Origin: an uncultured Bacilli bacterium
GTDB taxonomy: Bacteria > Bacillota_I > Bacilli_A > RF39 > UBA660
Direction of reading: 5' to 3'
Length of the DNA stretch: 46,312 nt
Assembly: GCA_944363595.1 (NCBI GenBank)
Contig: CALVUN010000005.1
Location: 1-46,312, forward strand
This document shows, piece after piece, positions 31,425 through 40,064 of the stretch. A program made the translations under genes and the position numbers. The notes under the pieces were generated by a model that saw only the letters and a list, made by a program, of their open reading frames with translations, made no database searches and had not been told where the DNA came from. The stretch's first letter is position 1. Every line of letters starts with the position of its first letter.

Positions 31425-31898
31425 ATGCATAACATAAATATAAATATAGATAATCCAACTGATATATACAACAAGTATAACAATAATTACCTAAATGATG
31501 ACTTAGATAACTATCTATTAACAAATACCAAATACATCAAAAGAAAAGAAAAAATAACCCTTAATATAAAAGGAAATATAAACAAAGAAGACCAAATCAA
31601 AATTAAAAAAACAATAAATAAACACTATATGAATAAATATAACAGCCTAAAAATTATCGATAAATATGATGATATATATCGTTTCATATTACTAATAATA
31701 GGTATAAGTTTTATAATCATATCCGAAAAACTAATATCATTTATAAGTGAATTATTCCTAATCGCTGGTTGGGTAGTTATCTGGGAAATGATCTATGATA
31801 TACTATTTAATCAATTAAAAAGAAATAAAGACAAAAACCACTACCAAAAATTAGCAAGTGCCAAAATAAAATATCAAGATGAGGAAGATAATCAATGA
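31425..31898 (+). CDS. Membrane protein of unknown function upstream of xerD
   Basis: A 157-residue protein with a polar, asparagine-rich N-terminal domain (about 1-85) and two hydrophobic helices at about 86-104 (FILLIIGISFIIISE) and 108-126 (ISELFLIAGWVVIWEMIYD). A lysine-rich tail follows. No family recognised. Its stop overlaps the xerD-like start by four bases, so it is coupled to the recombinase gene. The context near dif does not by itself reveal a role. Confidence 0.6.
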   Translation: MHNININIDNPTDIYNKYNNNYLNDDLDNYLLTNTKYIKRKEKITLNIKGNINKEDQIKIKKTINKHYMNKYNSLKIIDKYDDIYRFILLIIGISFIIISEKLISFISELFLIAGWVVIWEMIYDILFNQLKRNKDKNHYQKLASAKIKYQDEEDNQ

Positions 31899-32809
31899 TC
31901 GATATTACAAAATTAAAATTAAACAAAATAAATCAATCCCTATTAGAGGAATATCAAGCTTATCTATTAACAAATAAACACTTGCAAGATAATAGTATAA
32001 ATGCATATATTTATGATATCTATCTATATTTATCATATCTAGAAAAAAAACAAATAAATTATCAAAATATCACTAAAGATAACATAATTGACTATCTAAC
32101 CAATTTAGATAAATCAAAACCAAGTATATATACAACAGTAAGAAAAATATCATCTATAAAAACATTTCATAAATATCTAGCCAAAGAATTCAATATAGAA
32201 GATATAAGTACTAAAATAGAACCACCACGTTTCTATCAACATTTACCCAATGTCTTAACATTTGAAGAAGTAAAAGCATTATTAGATATACCATTAAATA
32301 CACCATTTGACTACCGTAATAAAGCTATGATCGAATTAATGTATGCAACAGGCCTTAGAGTAAGTGAATTATGCAATTTAGAACTAAGTGATATTGATTT
32401 TGAACAAAAATATGTAAGATGTTTTGGAAAAGGAAGTAAAGAAAGAATTGTTCCCATTGGGGATATAGCTCTTAAATATGTCCATATCTATATATATGAA
32501 TATCGAGATAGTATGAAAAAAGGTTATCTAACAAATAAAATCTTTTTAAATAATCATGGAAAACCCATGACTAGACAAGGCTTTTTATTTATTTTAAAAA
32601 ATATTGCTGAAAATGTAGGAATAACCAAAAACATAACTCCCCATATGTTAAGGCACTCCTTTGCCACCCATCTATTAAATAATGGAGCGGATTTAAGAAG
32701 TATCCAAATTATGCTAGGACACGAAAACCTATCAACAACAGGTATATATACCAACTTAAGTGATGATACAAAAATTGAAAACTATAAATTATATCACCCC
32801 AGAGGTTAA
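31895..32809 (+). CDS. xerD: Tyrosine recombinase XerC/XerD
   Basis: A 304-residue tyrosine recombinase with an N-terminal SAM-like core-binding domain (about 10-95, LLEEYQAYLLTNKHLQDNS). The catalytic set in order is R in MYATGLRVSEL, K in GKGSKERIVP, H and R in PHMLRHSFATHLL, H in MLGHENLSTTG, and the nucleophile Y in GIYTNLSD. Length and the RSIQIMLGHENL block match chromosomal XerC/XerD dimer-resolution recombinases, not phage integrases. Its substrate dif appears 1.7 kb downstream at 34477-34504. Whether it is XerC or XerD cannot be settled from one sequence; the symbol is provisional. Confidence 0.88.
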   Translation: MIDITKLKLNKINQSLLEEYQAYLLTNKHLQDNSINAYIYDIYLYLSYLEKKQINYQNITKDNIIDYLTNLDKSKPSIYTTVRKISSIKTFHKYLAKEFNIEDISTKIEPPRFYQHLPNVLTFEEVKALLDIPLNTPFDYRNKAMIELMYATGLRVSELCNLELSDIDFEQKYVRCFGKGSKERIVPIGDIALKYVHIYIYEYRDSMKKGYLTNKIFLNNHGKPMTRQGFLFILKNIAENVGITKNITPHMLRHSFATHLLNNGADLRSIQIMLGHENLSTTGIYTNLSDDTKIENYKLYHPRG

Positions 32810-32826
32810 AAGAAAGAAGGATTAAA

Positions 32827-34197
32827 ATGACAAAAATAAATAAATTAATGTTTCGTGAATACGATATAAGAGGAATATATGGTAATGAATTAACTACTGA
32901 AGTTGCCTATTTAATAGGAAGAGCTTTTGCCACCAAATTAACTGAATTAAACAAAAAAGATACACTTGTCGGTTACGATAATCGAACATCTTCAATTCCC
33001 CTTATGAAAGAATTAGTAAGAGGAATAACCGAAGGAGGTATAAATGTCCACTTATTAGGTTTAGTAACTACTCCTATGTATTATTTTTCATGGGATTATC
33101 TAAATATCAAATGTGGAATAATGATTACAGCCTCACATAACCCCAAAGAATACAATGGTTTCAAATTCAGTTACAATGGTATTCATAATACTTATGGCAA
33201 AGATGTTTACGAACTATATGAAATAATCGAAAAAGGGATATTTAGTGAAGGGAAGGGGAGTATTACTCATCACGATGTAAAAGATGCATATATCGATTTA
33301 TTAACTAAAGATATCCATTTAACAAATAGACCCCTAAAAGTAGTATTTGACTGTGGTAATGGAACAACAAGTATTGTAGCTAAAGATATATTTAAAAAAT
33401 TAAATATAACATCAATCCCCCTATTTTCAGAATCAGATCCCACTTTTCCTAATCACCATCCCGATCCCTGCGTCGAAGAAAACCTTAAACAACTAAAAGA
33501 AAAAGTATTAAAAGAAAAAGCTAACGTTGGTGTAGCATATGATGGTGATGGTGATAGAGTAGGGGTAGTAGATGAAAAAGGAAATATGATAGAAACAGAT
33601 AAATTTATGATAATTATCTGGCGAAATATCTATAATAAAGTAGCCAAAAAGAAAGCCTTATACGATGTAAAATGTTCTAAAGCCTTAGAAGATGAATTAA
33701 TCAAATTAGGTATCGAACCACATTGCTTTAGAACAGGAAATTCATATACCAAAGCCGAAGTAGTTCGTGGTGATTATCCTTTCGGAGGCGAATACTCAGG
33801 TCATGTCTATTTCAGAGATCATTTCCCTGGCTATGATGATGGCATATATGCAAGTCTAAGACTAATAGAAATATTATCAAATAGTACTAAAGAAGTATCA
33901 GAATTACTAGAAGGAATAAATAAATACTATTCCACTAAAGAATTAAAATTAGAAGTAAAAGACGAATTAAAACAACAATATATCGACAAAGTAAAAAAAT
34001 ATTGTCTTAATAAAGGATATAAAATACTCACAATAGATGGTGTTAAAGTCTTATTCGATGATGGCTTTGCTTTAATAAGATCATCAAATACAACTCCCAA
34101 TATAACATACCGTTATGAAGGAAAAACAGAAAAAAGATTAAAAGAAATAAGTATAGAATTTAATAGTCTATTAACTAAAATAAAAGAAGGAGAGTAG
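32827..34197 (+). CDS. Phosphomannomutase/phosphoglucomutase
   Basis: A 456-residue alpha-D-phosphohexomutase. Domain 1 begins FREYDIRGIYGNELT and carries the phosphoserine loop MITASHNPKEYNGFK. Domain 2 has the magnesium loop AYDGDGDRVGVVD, domain 3 the sugar-specificity loop GGEYSGHVYF, and domain 4 the phosphate loop RSSNTTPNITYRYE. The EYSGH form suits the bifunctional PMM/PGM (ManB/AlgC-like) group. It interconverts hexose 1- and 6-phosphates for cell-surface glycans. AAAGAAGG precedes the start, 17 bp after xerD. Confidence 0.93.
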   Translation: MTKINKLMFREYDIRGIYGNELTTEVAYLIGRAFATKLTELNKKDTLVGYDNRTSSIPLMKELVRGITEGGINVHLLGLVTTPMYYFSWDYLNIKCGIMITASHNPKEYNGFKFSYNGIHNTYGKDVYELYEIIEKGIFSEGKGSITHHDVKDAYIDLLTKDIHLTNRPLKVVFDCGNGTTSIVAKDIFKKLNITSIPLFSESDPTFPNHHPDPCVEENLKQLKEKVLKEKANVGVAYDGDGDRVGVVDEKGNMIETDKFMIIIWRNIYNKVAKKKALYDVKCSKALEDELIKLGIEPHCFRTGNSYTKAEVVRGDYPFGGEYSGHVYFRDHFPGYDDGIYASLRLIEILSNSTKEVSELLEGINKYYSTKELKLEVKDELKQQYIDKVKKYCLNKGYKILTIDGVKVLFDDGFALIRSSNTTPNITYRYEGKTEKRLKEISIEFNSLLTKIKEGE

Positions 34198-34218
34198 GAG
34201 TTACTCTTCTTCTTCTTT
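34183..34218. terminator. Bidirectional terminator between phosphohexomutase and DUF1540 genes
   Basis: GAAGGAGAGTA pairs with TACTCTTCTTC (one bulge), followed by T-rich sequence on the plus strand. It overlaps both stop codons. Confidence 0.55.
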
Positions 34219-34395
34219 TTCATCTTGATTTTCAAAACTATAACAAATAGTATCATTAGTATTGTCACAGTCATCATTATCACAAGTACAACTAACTTTA
34301 ATTTCATCAAGTTCACACACATCATCATCAACATTATTATATTTACATGTATGAACATCGCACTTAATAACTTGCTTATTATTATCTTTTTCCAT
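34201..34395 (-). CDS. DUF1540-type cysteine-rich small protein
   Basis: A 64-residue acidic protein starting at 34395 behind GGGAGG on the minus strand. The seven cysteines fall in the pattern VIKCDVHTCKYN, DVCELDEIKVSC, TCDNDDC and TICYSF, which fits the DUF1540 domain of Firmicutes, thought to bind a metal. The function is unknown; such proteins are often linked to sporulation or stress in relatives. The tail is EKEEEE. Confidence 0.8.
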   Translation of the reverse strand: MEKDNNKQVIKCDVHTCKYNNVDDDVCELDEIKVSCTCDNDDCDNTNDTICYSFENQDEKEEEE

Positions 34396-34476
34396 ATTTT
34401 TTCCTCCCATAATATTATTAACCCAAAATAAAAAATAATACTAAAAAATAAATATATTTATCTTCTTTTATATAGA

Positions 34477-34504
34477 ACTTAACATAATATATATTATCGG
34501 AAGT
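34477..34504 (-). other. dif: dif site for XerCD chromosome-dimer resolution
   Basis: Read on the minus strand, the 28 bp are ACTTCCGATAA (XerC-type arm), TATATA (spacer) and TTATGTTAAGT (XerD-type arm). Compared with the Bacillus subtilis dif that I recall (ACTTCCTAGAA, TATATA, TTATGTAAACT), 24 of 28 positions agree, including the complete spacer. Supporting context: convergent gene orientation on either side, gene-free AT-rich surroundings and a Xer recombinase gene 1.7 kb away. Confidence 0.85.
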
Positions 34505-34740
34505 AAGATATAATAAATAAATAACAGTAAAATAAACCCTAATATTAATTATAAAATTAATAATTAATCATAAATATTAAACTGAAATTAAACTTTAGAT
34601 GCATAACTGTACACAAAATTAAATCTCAAATTAAATAAAAGCCATATATTTTATTATAATCTATTTATTAAGAACTATCTATTAGTTAATAATATATCCC
34701 TATTAATAAATATATCATAATTATTGATAAAATTATAATT

Positions 34741-34786
34741 AATAAGTCCCCTATTTTTTAACTTTAAAATCAGTAGGGGACTTATT
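34741..34786. repeat. Perfect 13-bp inverted repeat
   Basis: AATAAGTCCCCTA (34741-34753) is complementary to TAGGGGACTTATT (34774-34786) with a 20-nt loop. The paired CCCCTA core recurs in the hairpin at 34982-35011. It has only a weak T run, so its role as a terminator is uncertain. Confidence 0.6.
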
Positions 34787-34981
34787 TACCAAATTTAAGA
34801 ATATAAACTAATAATAAACGATTAATTTTAATTATTAATACATAAAATTATTAATATTAATTATTAATAAAAAAATATAATATTATTATATATTAAAACA
34901 TAAAACTATAATAATAATATATATAATAGATTAAAAAAATATAAATATATCTATATTAAATATAAGATAAAAATAAATAAC

Positions 34982-35011
34982 TCCCCTACTACCAAACAAA
35001 AAAGTAGGGGA
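34982..35011 (-). terminator. Hairpin downstream of the 35023 gene
   Basis: TCCCCTACT (34982-34990) pairs with AGTAGGGGA (35003-35011). On the minus strand it follows the stop at 35023 and leads into a T-rich stretch (GTTATTTATTTTTA), so it probably ends the minus-strand transcript. Confidence 0.55.
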
Positions 35012-35022
35012 TAGATAACATT

Positions 35023-35403
35023 CTATTCCCCTTCTCTATCTTTATCAATAACTCTACAACTTCTAATTTCTCCCGTAAAACGACTTCTCTTAAGTACTTT
35101 AATATGTACTTTTTTAGGTTTTATATGTTTCTTCTTATCACAATTAACAATAGAAGTATATTCACTTTTTCTCTTATAATCATTTAAAAAAGCATAAAAA
35201 GTATCATATTTATCTTTTTTATCAATAATATATTGAAGTATTTCATCCTGATAAATACCATCACGATTAATAATTACCAAATTACTAATCTTATTAGTTC
35301 TAAAAGCAATACCTGTAACAACTTCGATCATCCATTTATTATCCCTTTTAGGAAGAAAATAAACAACTTGACCCTCAATTAAACCTTTAAATATCTTTTT
35401 CAT
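35023..35403 (-). CDS. Small basic protein of unknown function downstream of an XRE regulator
   Basis: A 126-residue basic protein. The start at 35403 (MKKIFKGLIEGQVVYFLPKR) is chosen because GGGGAGAG sits about eight bases upstream; an ATG at 35424 is also possible. The N-terminal half looks beta-rich (KRDNKWMIEVVTGIAF) and the C-terminal part is lysine/arginine-rich (KKKHIKPKKVHIKVLKRSRF), suggesting nucleic acid contact. Not recognised. It follows the XRE gene immediately and is likely in its operon. Confidence 0.55.
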   Translation of the reverse strand: MKKIFKGLIEGQVVYFLPKRDNKWMIEVVTGIAFRTNKISNLVIINRDGIYQDEILQYIIDKKDKYDTFYAFLNDYKRKSEYTSIVNCDKKKHIKPKKVHIKVLKRSRFTGEIRSCRVIDKDREGE

Positions 35404-35427
35404 AACCATCTCTCCCCTACTCATTAT

Positions 35428-36207
35428 CTAAGCAATATTACGACTTTGAATTTCGGCAATCTTATCAAATACTTCACTAGCATTTTGTGTATTAATCTCA
35501 TCGTATCCAAGCTCTCTTAAAGCTTGTACTTTCGCCGTATTAAGTTCTTGTGTCCTACTCATTTTCTCTTCTTTTTTACGTTCCAAATCCTCTTCCCAAC
35601 GACGATGCGATTGTGCTAATTTAGTCCTAGAAGCACCACCATTATTATATAGTGACATTGCAGAAAACATAATACTTTCAAATACAAATTGATGATCCTC
35701 TTCAAAAGCATAATCCGTAGGCTTAACATAACCTGAAGATTTAGCAACATAACCAAGAATATATTTAAGCTCTTTCATAGTCCCCATAGACTGCATAAAA
35801 TGATATAAATAAGTTAAGGTAATATAAGAAGTTTTAGTTTTATCTTCATTAAGTATCTCCTTAATCAAGAAAACAATTTCATTAATTAAATCCTGTTCTT
35901 CTTTTTTTAAACCAGATAAATCAATAATTTCCTCTTTCTTAACAATATTTCTCTTACTATTAAAAATCTTATTACCTACACTTTGAATATAATCATCAGT
36001 AAGTTCCAAATCATTAATCTCTGAAGAATTATTAACTTCAAGCAATTTATACAATAATTGACATTTTTCATTAGGTATTTTAGACAAATCCTCACCATCC
36101 AAATAATTGTAAACCATCTGTCTAGAAACCCCTAAATACTTAGCCAAATTAACTTTTGAAATATTAGCTTTTTTAAGAATCAAATTAATTTTTTCAATTA
36201 TATTCAT
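35428..36207 (-). CDS. XRE-type helix-turn-helix regulator with long C-terminal extension
   Basis: A 259-residue protein. Residues 1-45 form a classic HTH (EKINLILKKANISKVNLAKY, then LGVSRQMVYNYLDGE). The remaining 210 residues are helical, with a central domain (SSYITLTYLYHFMQSMG-like block) and a charged region near the end (HRRWEEDLERKKEEKMSRTQE). The extension is unknown to me and may bind a ligand or a partner. GGAGAGG precedes the start. A perfect palindrome ACGTT-AC-AACGT lies 39 bp upstream and is a likely autoregulatory operator. Confidence 0.75.
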   Translation of the reverse strand: MNIIEKINLILKKANISKVNLAKYLGVSRQMVYNYLDGEDLSKIPNEKCQLLYKLLEVNNSSEINDLELTDDYIQSVGNKIFNSKRNIVKKEEIIDLSGLKKEEQDLINEIVFLIKEILNEDKTKTSYITLTYLYHFMQSMGTMKELKYILGYVAKSSGYVKPTDYAFEEDHQFVFESIMFSAMSLYNNGGASRTKLAQSHRRWEEDLERKKEEKMSRTQELNTAKVQALRELGYDEINTQNASEVFDKIAEIQSRNIA

Positions 36208-36245
36208 ATAAAATCCTCTCCTTATCTAAAGTTGACACACAAAAA

Positions 36246-36257
36246 ACGTTACAACGT
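36246..36257. promoter_or_regulatory. Candidate operator of the XRE regulator
   Basis: ACGTT-AC-AACGT, a perfect 5-bp inverted repeat with 2-bp centre, 39 bp upstream of the regulator start. GC-containing palindromes are rare in these spacers. Confidence 0.45.
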
Positions 36258-36355
36258 CTATCTAACATCTAATATAAGTATAACATTAAAAAAAGAGAAT
36301 ATCAAGAAGTAAGCAAAATAAAATAATATTATATGAATATATTTATATCAAATAA

Positions 36356-37435
36356 TTATTTAACTTCTTTAATAATACCCCCACCAAGACAAAGATCACC
36401 ATCATATAATACACAAAATTGTCCAGGTGTTACCGCTTTTGCTTTATCATATGTAACTTTTAAACAATTATTATCAAGATATTCAACATGACATTTAATA
36501 TCATTTTGTCTATATCTAAATTTACATTGACAATCAGTAATTTTATTATCTGTCAAAAAATTAAAATTTTCAATAATGGCCATATTAGAATACAAGAATT
36601 TATTATCATCGCCATTTGCAACATACAAAATATTATTTTTAAGATCTTTTTTAACGACAAAACTGCGATCATGATTACCACCCAAATGTAAACCACGTCT
36701 TTGACCTAAAGTATAATACATAAGACCAATATGTTCACCGACAACCTCATTAGTATCAATGTTGACAATTTTTCCAGGAATATTAGGTAAATAATTCTCT
36801 AAAAACTTTGTAAAATTACGTTCACCAATAAAACAAATACCCGTAGAATCTTTCTTTTTTGCCGTAACTAAATCATACTTTAAAGCAATCTTTCTAACTT
36901 CCGTTTTTTCAATATCACCAAGAGGAAATAACACATTTTTAAATTTTTCCCTATTAACATATGCTAAAAAATAACTTTGATCCTTATTCTTATCTTTAGC
37001 CTTAAATAACTTACCATCCACCATTTTAGCATAATGACCAGTAGCAATATAATCCGCTCCTAATTCTATAGCCTTATCAATAAAAGCATCAAATTTAATA
37101 TATTTATTACACATAACATCAGGGTTAGGCGTCCTGCCTTTATTAAGTTCATCTAAAAAATAAGTAAAAACATTATCCCAATACTCCTTCACAAAATCAA
37201 CTCGATATAAAGGAATATCCAATTTCTTACAAACCTCTAAAGCATCATTATAATCAACTTCCTGAGGACATATATCATTATTCAAATTAGGATTACCAAG
37301 ATAATCATTATTAATAGTACTGTCCCAGTTGCGCATAAATAAGCCAATAACATTATATCCTTGTTCTTTTAACAAAATAGCCGCAACTGAACTATCAACC
37401 CCTCCAGACATACCAATAACAACCGTTTTTTTCAT
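36356..37435 (-). CDS. mnmA: tRNA-specific 2-thiouridylase MnmA
   Basis: A 359-residue enzyme that installs 2-thiouridine at position 34 of tRNA-Lys, Glu and Gln. The N-terminal PP-loop is GMSGGVDSSVAAILLKEQGY. The first catalytic cysteine is in PNPDVMCNKYIKF and the second in DSTGICFIGERNF. YTLGQRRGLHLGG and CVLYDGDLCLGGGII-type ending complete the pattern. Length is normal. AAAGAGGTGG lies upstream of the start. Confidence 0.97.
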   Translation of the reverse strand: MKKTVVIGMSGGVDSSVAAILLKEQGYNVIGLFMRNWDSTINNDYLGNPNLNNDICPQEVDYNDALEVCKKLDIPLYRVDFVKEYWDNVFTYFLDELNKGRTPNPDVMCNKYIKFDAFIDKAIELGADYIATGHYAKMVDGKLFKAKDKNKDQSYFLAYVNREKFKNVLFPLGDIEKTEVRKIALKYDLVTAKKKDSTGICFIGERNFTKFLENYLPNIPGKIVNIDTNEVVGEHIGLMYYTLGQRRGLHLGGNHDRSFVVKKDLKNNILYVANGDDNKFLYSNMAIIENFNFLTDNKITDCQCKFRYRQNDIKCHVEYLDNNCLKVTYDKAKAVTPGQFCVLYDGDLCLGGGIIKEVK

Positions 37436-37493
37436 CTAAACCACCTCTTTTACTACCAATATTTTATCACAATATAAATAATTTGACAAATAA

Positions 37494-38114
37494 CTAAATA
37501 AATTCACATAATAACTTCATCAAATTAGGAAGTACAAACGCTTCCCAACCACTAGAAAGTGCACTAATAAATAAACAAAAAATAAAAATAATTAAAAATT
37601 TCTTAAACGAATGACCCAAATTTTTACCCATTTTAATTTGCCTAATCATATCCATAGAAAACATAACACTATAAATACCCAAAAGCAAAATAACCAAAAT
37701 ATTTAAAAGTTGACTTGGAAAAATATAAATCAAACTAACTAAAGTTCCTTTCAAACCCAAAGTATATATAATTGAAGCAAGAGAGAATCCTAACACAAAA
37801 CCCTTAATATAAATAATAAAAATATTACATATAAGACCAACAATCGTCATACCTAAAATAAAAAGTAAGCCCCCCAAAATAAAGTTAGTAATTAAACTAT
37901 TCCAAAAAGTAGCAAGCATGTCCAAATCATTACCACTTACTAAAGTCATAAAACCATTAATATTCTCCGTAACTAACTCCTTATCACTATCATTTAAAAT
38001 AGTAATAAATAAACATCCCGAAATAATACCTACCATTAAAACACTAAAAACAAAATAATTAATTCTCTTACTAGGTACAATAATTCTAATTATCTTCTTT
38101 AGTTTCAAATTCAT
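37494..38114 (-). CDS. SpoIIM-like integral membrane protein
   Basis: A 206-residue protein with about five hydrophobic helices. KGFVLGFSLASIIYTLGLKG followed by IYIFPSQLLNILVILLLGIY matches the central region of stage II sporulation protein M, which anchors the SpoIID-SpoIIP peptidoglycan hydrolases at engulfment. Length is near that of Bacillus SpoIIM. The related SpoIIM superfamily also includes non-sporulation proteins, so sporulation should not be assumed. It is downstream of a divergent small gene and upstream of mnmA. Confidence 0.7.
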   Translation of the reverse strand: MNLKLKKIIRIIVPSKRINYFVFSVLMVGIISGCLFITILNDSDKELVTENINGFMTLVSGNDLDMLATFWNSLITNFILGGLLFILGMTIVGLICNIFIIYIKGFVLGFSLASIIYTLGLKGTLVSLIYIFPSQLLNILVILLLGIYSVMFSMDMIRQIKMGKNLGHSFKKFLIIFIFCLFISALSSGWEAFVLPNLMKLLCEFI

Positions 38115-38148
38115 TACCCTATCACCAGTTAAATATATTCTAAATAAC

Positions 38149-38177
38149 TTGCAAATATTCCTAAACTTTAGTATAAT
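38149..38177 (+). promoter_or_regulatory. Promoter of the small membrane protein gene
   Basis: TTGCAA at 38149-38154 and TATAAT at 38172-38177 with a 17-bp spacer. Confidence 0.7.
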
Positions 38178-38195
38178 TATCTAGTGAGGTGTACT

Positions 38196-38348
38196 ATGAG
38201 TAAAGAAAAAAAGCAAGAAAAAGTAAATAAAAAAAAGAAAAAGAACAAAAAAAGCACTAATCTAGCAGCACGTATCTTTGCCGTCTTCATGATAATTATG
38301 ATGCTAGCATCTGTATTTGCTACATGTTTAGCGTATATTATAAGATAA
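38196..38348 (+). CDS. Small 50-residue membrane protein (DUF4044-like)
   Basis: A short gene with promoter, GTGAGGTG ribosome binding site and its own terminator. The product has a lysine-rich N-terminal half (KKQEKVNKKKKKNKKS) and one transmembrane helix (IFAVFMIIMMLASVFATCLA) ending in YIIR. Small lysine-rich single-pass proteins of this shape occur widely in low-GC Gram-positives (DUF4044-like). The family match is tentative but the regulatory signals make the gene convincing. Confidence 0.72.
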   Translation: MSKEKKQEKVNKKKKKNKKSTNLAARIFAVFMIIMMLASVFATCLAYIIR

Positions 38349-38349
38349 T

Positions 38350-38378
38350 AACTAGGATTAATACTTCTAGTTTTTTTT
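38350..38378 (+). terminator. Terminator of the small membrane protein gene
   Basis: AACTAG (38350-38355) pairs with CTAGTT (38367-38372), followed by T. Confidence 0.7.
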
Positions 38379-38434
38379 ATTTTCATTAATTCTTATTTAA
38401 CTAAAAAAATCATATATTTACTAGGTGACTATTA

Positions 38435-39751
38435 ATGAAAAGTAAATTTATCAAATCAACACTTATCCTCTTACTAGGAGGCTTTATTAGTAAAATATTA
38501 GGTATGATTATAAAAATAGTCTTAACTAGAGTTATATCAACTGATGGAATAGGACTATATATGTTAATCTTACCAACATTTAATCTCTTTATAACCTTAT
38601 GTTCTCTAGGTCTACCAACAGCCATATCTAAAATGGTAAGTGAAAGAAAAAACAATAATAAAAAAATAGTCCTATCATTAATAAAACCAATTCTAATCTA
38701 TAATATCATTCTAATAATAATATTATATCTAATAAGTCCTATTCTATCTAATAATTTATTAAAAAATACTGATACCTATTATCCCCTTATAGCAATAGGA
38801 TTAACACTACCTTTTATATGTATATCAGGTATCATAAAAGGCTATTTCTTTGGTAAAGAACGCATGATTCCCCATACTATATCAAATATAACAGAACAAT
38901 TAGTAAGATTAACGCTAACAATACTATATATTCCTAAACTATTACATTTTAGTCTAACTATCGCTGTTACAGGTGTAGTACTAATAAACATTCTAAGTGA
39001 ATTATCATCTATCATTATATTACTATTTTTCTTACCCCCAAATGCAACAATTACCAAAGAAGACTTCCAAGTAAATAAAAATATTACTAAAGATGTCCTA
39101 AATATAAGTATACCTACGACAGGATCTAGACTAATAGGTAGTATTGTCTATTTCTTAGAGCCAATAATCCTTACCTATACCCTAATAAAATCAGGATATA
39201 CAAACAACTTCATAACAACCGAATATGGCATAATAAATGGTTATGTCTTTCCCCTCCTCTTAATGCCATCATTTTTCACAATGGCCATATCCAATGCCCT
39301 TTTACCTACTGTATCCAATTCCTATAGTAATGGTCATTACCAATATACCAAAAATAAAATCAAACAAGCCATCTTTTTTAGCCTATTAATAGGTATACCT
39401 GTAACTATCATTCTATTAATAGTACCAGAAATACCCCTAAAACTAATATATAACACTACTTTAGGTATTGATTATATCAAAGTAATTGCCCCATTTTTTA
39501 TTCTCCATTACATCCAATCACCACTAACAAGTGCTATGCAAGCAATGGGTAAAGCAACCTGTGCCATGGTAGGAACCCTATGTGGCTCTATTCTAAGAAC
39601 CATTATCCTAATCATTACAGGTTACCTAAAAATAGGATTATGGGGTTTAATAATAGCAACCATAACCAATATCATCTTTGTAACCATTCACCACTTATAT
39701 TATGTAAACAAATATCTAAAAAAAAAGAACAATATTAAATTTTCTCATTAA
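38435..39751 (+). CDS. SpoVB/MurJ-like lipid-linked oligosaccharide flippase (MATE-type)
   Basis: A 438-residue membrane protein with about 12-14 helices. It opens with STLILLLGGFISKILGMIIK, followed by YMLILPTFNLFITLCSLGLP, and contains PLLLMPSFFTMAISNALLPT and APFFILHYIQSPLTSAMQAM. These are hallmarks of the SpoVB/polysaccharide biosynthesis branch of the MOP superfamily, which flips lipid-linked precursors of peptidoglycan or surface glycan. The usual length is 500 or more, so this is a short member. It lies on the plus strand against the local leading-strand direction, and its 3' end overlaps the convergent ylbF-like gene by 17 bp. Confidence 0.85.
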   Translation: MKSKFIKSTLILLLGGFISKILGMIIKIVLTRVISTDGIGLYMLILPTFNLFITLCSLGLPTAISKMVSERKNNNKKIVLSLIKPILIYNIILIIILYLISPILSNNLLKNTDTYYPLIAIGLTLPFICISGIIKGYFFGKERMIPHTISNITEQLVRLTLTILYIPKLLHFSLTIAVTGVVLINILSELSSIIILLFFLPPNATITKEDFQVNKNITKDVLNISIPTTGSRLIGSIVYFLEPIILTYTLIKSGYTNNFITTEYGIINGYVFPLLLMPSFFTMAISNALLPTVSNSYSNGHYQYTKNKIKQAIFFSLLIGIPVTIILLIVPEIPLKLIYNTTLGIDYIKVIAPFFILHYIQSPLTSAMQAMGKATCAMVGTLCGSILRTIILIITGYLKIGLWGLIIATITNIIFVTIHHLYYVNKYLKKKNNIKFSH

Positions 39752-40064
39752 CATATTGCTCTAACATTAAAGAAGATGAACTAATAATATCATTAAATTC
39801 TTCCATCTTATGCAAATATTCCTGATATACAGGTTTACTATTAAGTTCTTTAACCTTATCATCAATAATCCTATCAAGTTCCTTATATTTAGGATCATTA
39901 TTATATTCCAAAAAAGTAGCTTCCTGTTGTAAAGACTTAATCTCATTAATTAACCCATTAATAGAACTATCCTTCTTTAAAATATCTCCAATTTTCTTAT
40001 ATTCCTCATACTCTTTAGAATTAAGAATCGTATCAAATAACTCTTCCATCTTATTGTCAATCAT
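39735..40064 (-). CDS. YlbF/YmcA-family protein
   Basis: A 109-residue helical protein with the family pattern LFDTILNSKEYEEYKKIGDI, SSINGLINEIKSLQQEATFL and KPVYQEYLHKMEEFNDII. In Bacillus, YlbF and YmcA form, with YaaT, a complex that assists RNase Y in mRNA maturation. Its start overlaps the end of miaB by eight bases, the same ymcB-ymcA order seen in Bacillus, which supports a YmcA-like (RicA) identity. Confidence 0.88.
   Translation of the reverse strand: MIDNKMEELFDTILNSKEYEEYKKIGDILKKDSSINGLINEIKSLQQEATFLEYNNDPKYKELDRIIDDKVKELNSKPVYQEYLHKMEEFNDIISSSSLMLEQYVNEKI

Larger units (their letters stand above)
34411..35022. other. Gene-free, extremely AT-rich terminus interval
   Basis: About 610 bp without a credible gene. 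It contains the dif site at 34477-34504 and two hairpins of similar sequence (34741-34786 and 34982-35011). The remainder is more than 90% A and T with many short ATTAAT and ATATAT palindromes. I see no DnaA-box cluster, and genes converge on the interval, so it is not an origin. Confidence 0.7.

Noticed and set aside
34411-35022. Replication origin in the AT-rich spacer
   Set aside because: Genes converge on it rather than diverge, no DnaA-box cluster or dnaA/dnaN genes are seen, and a dif site is present.
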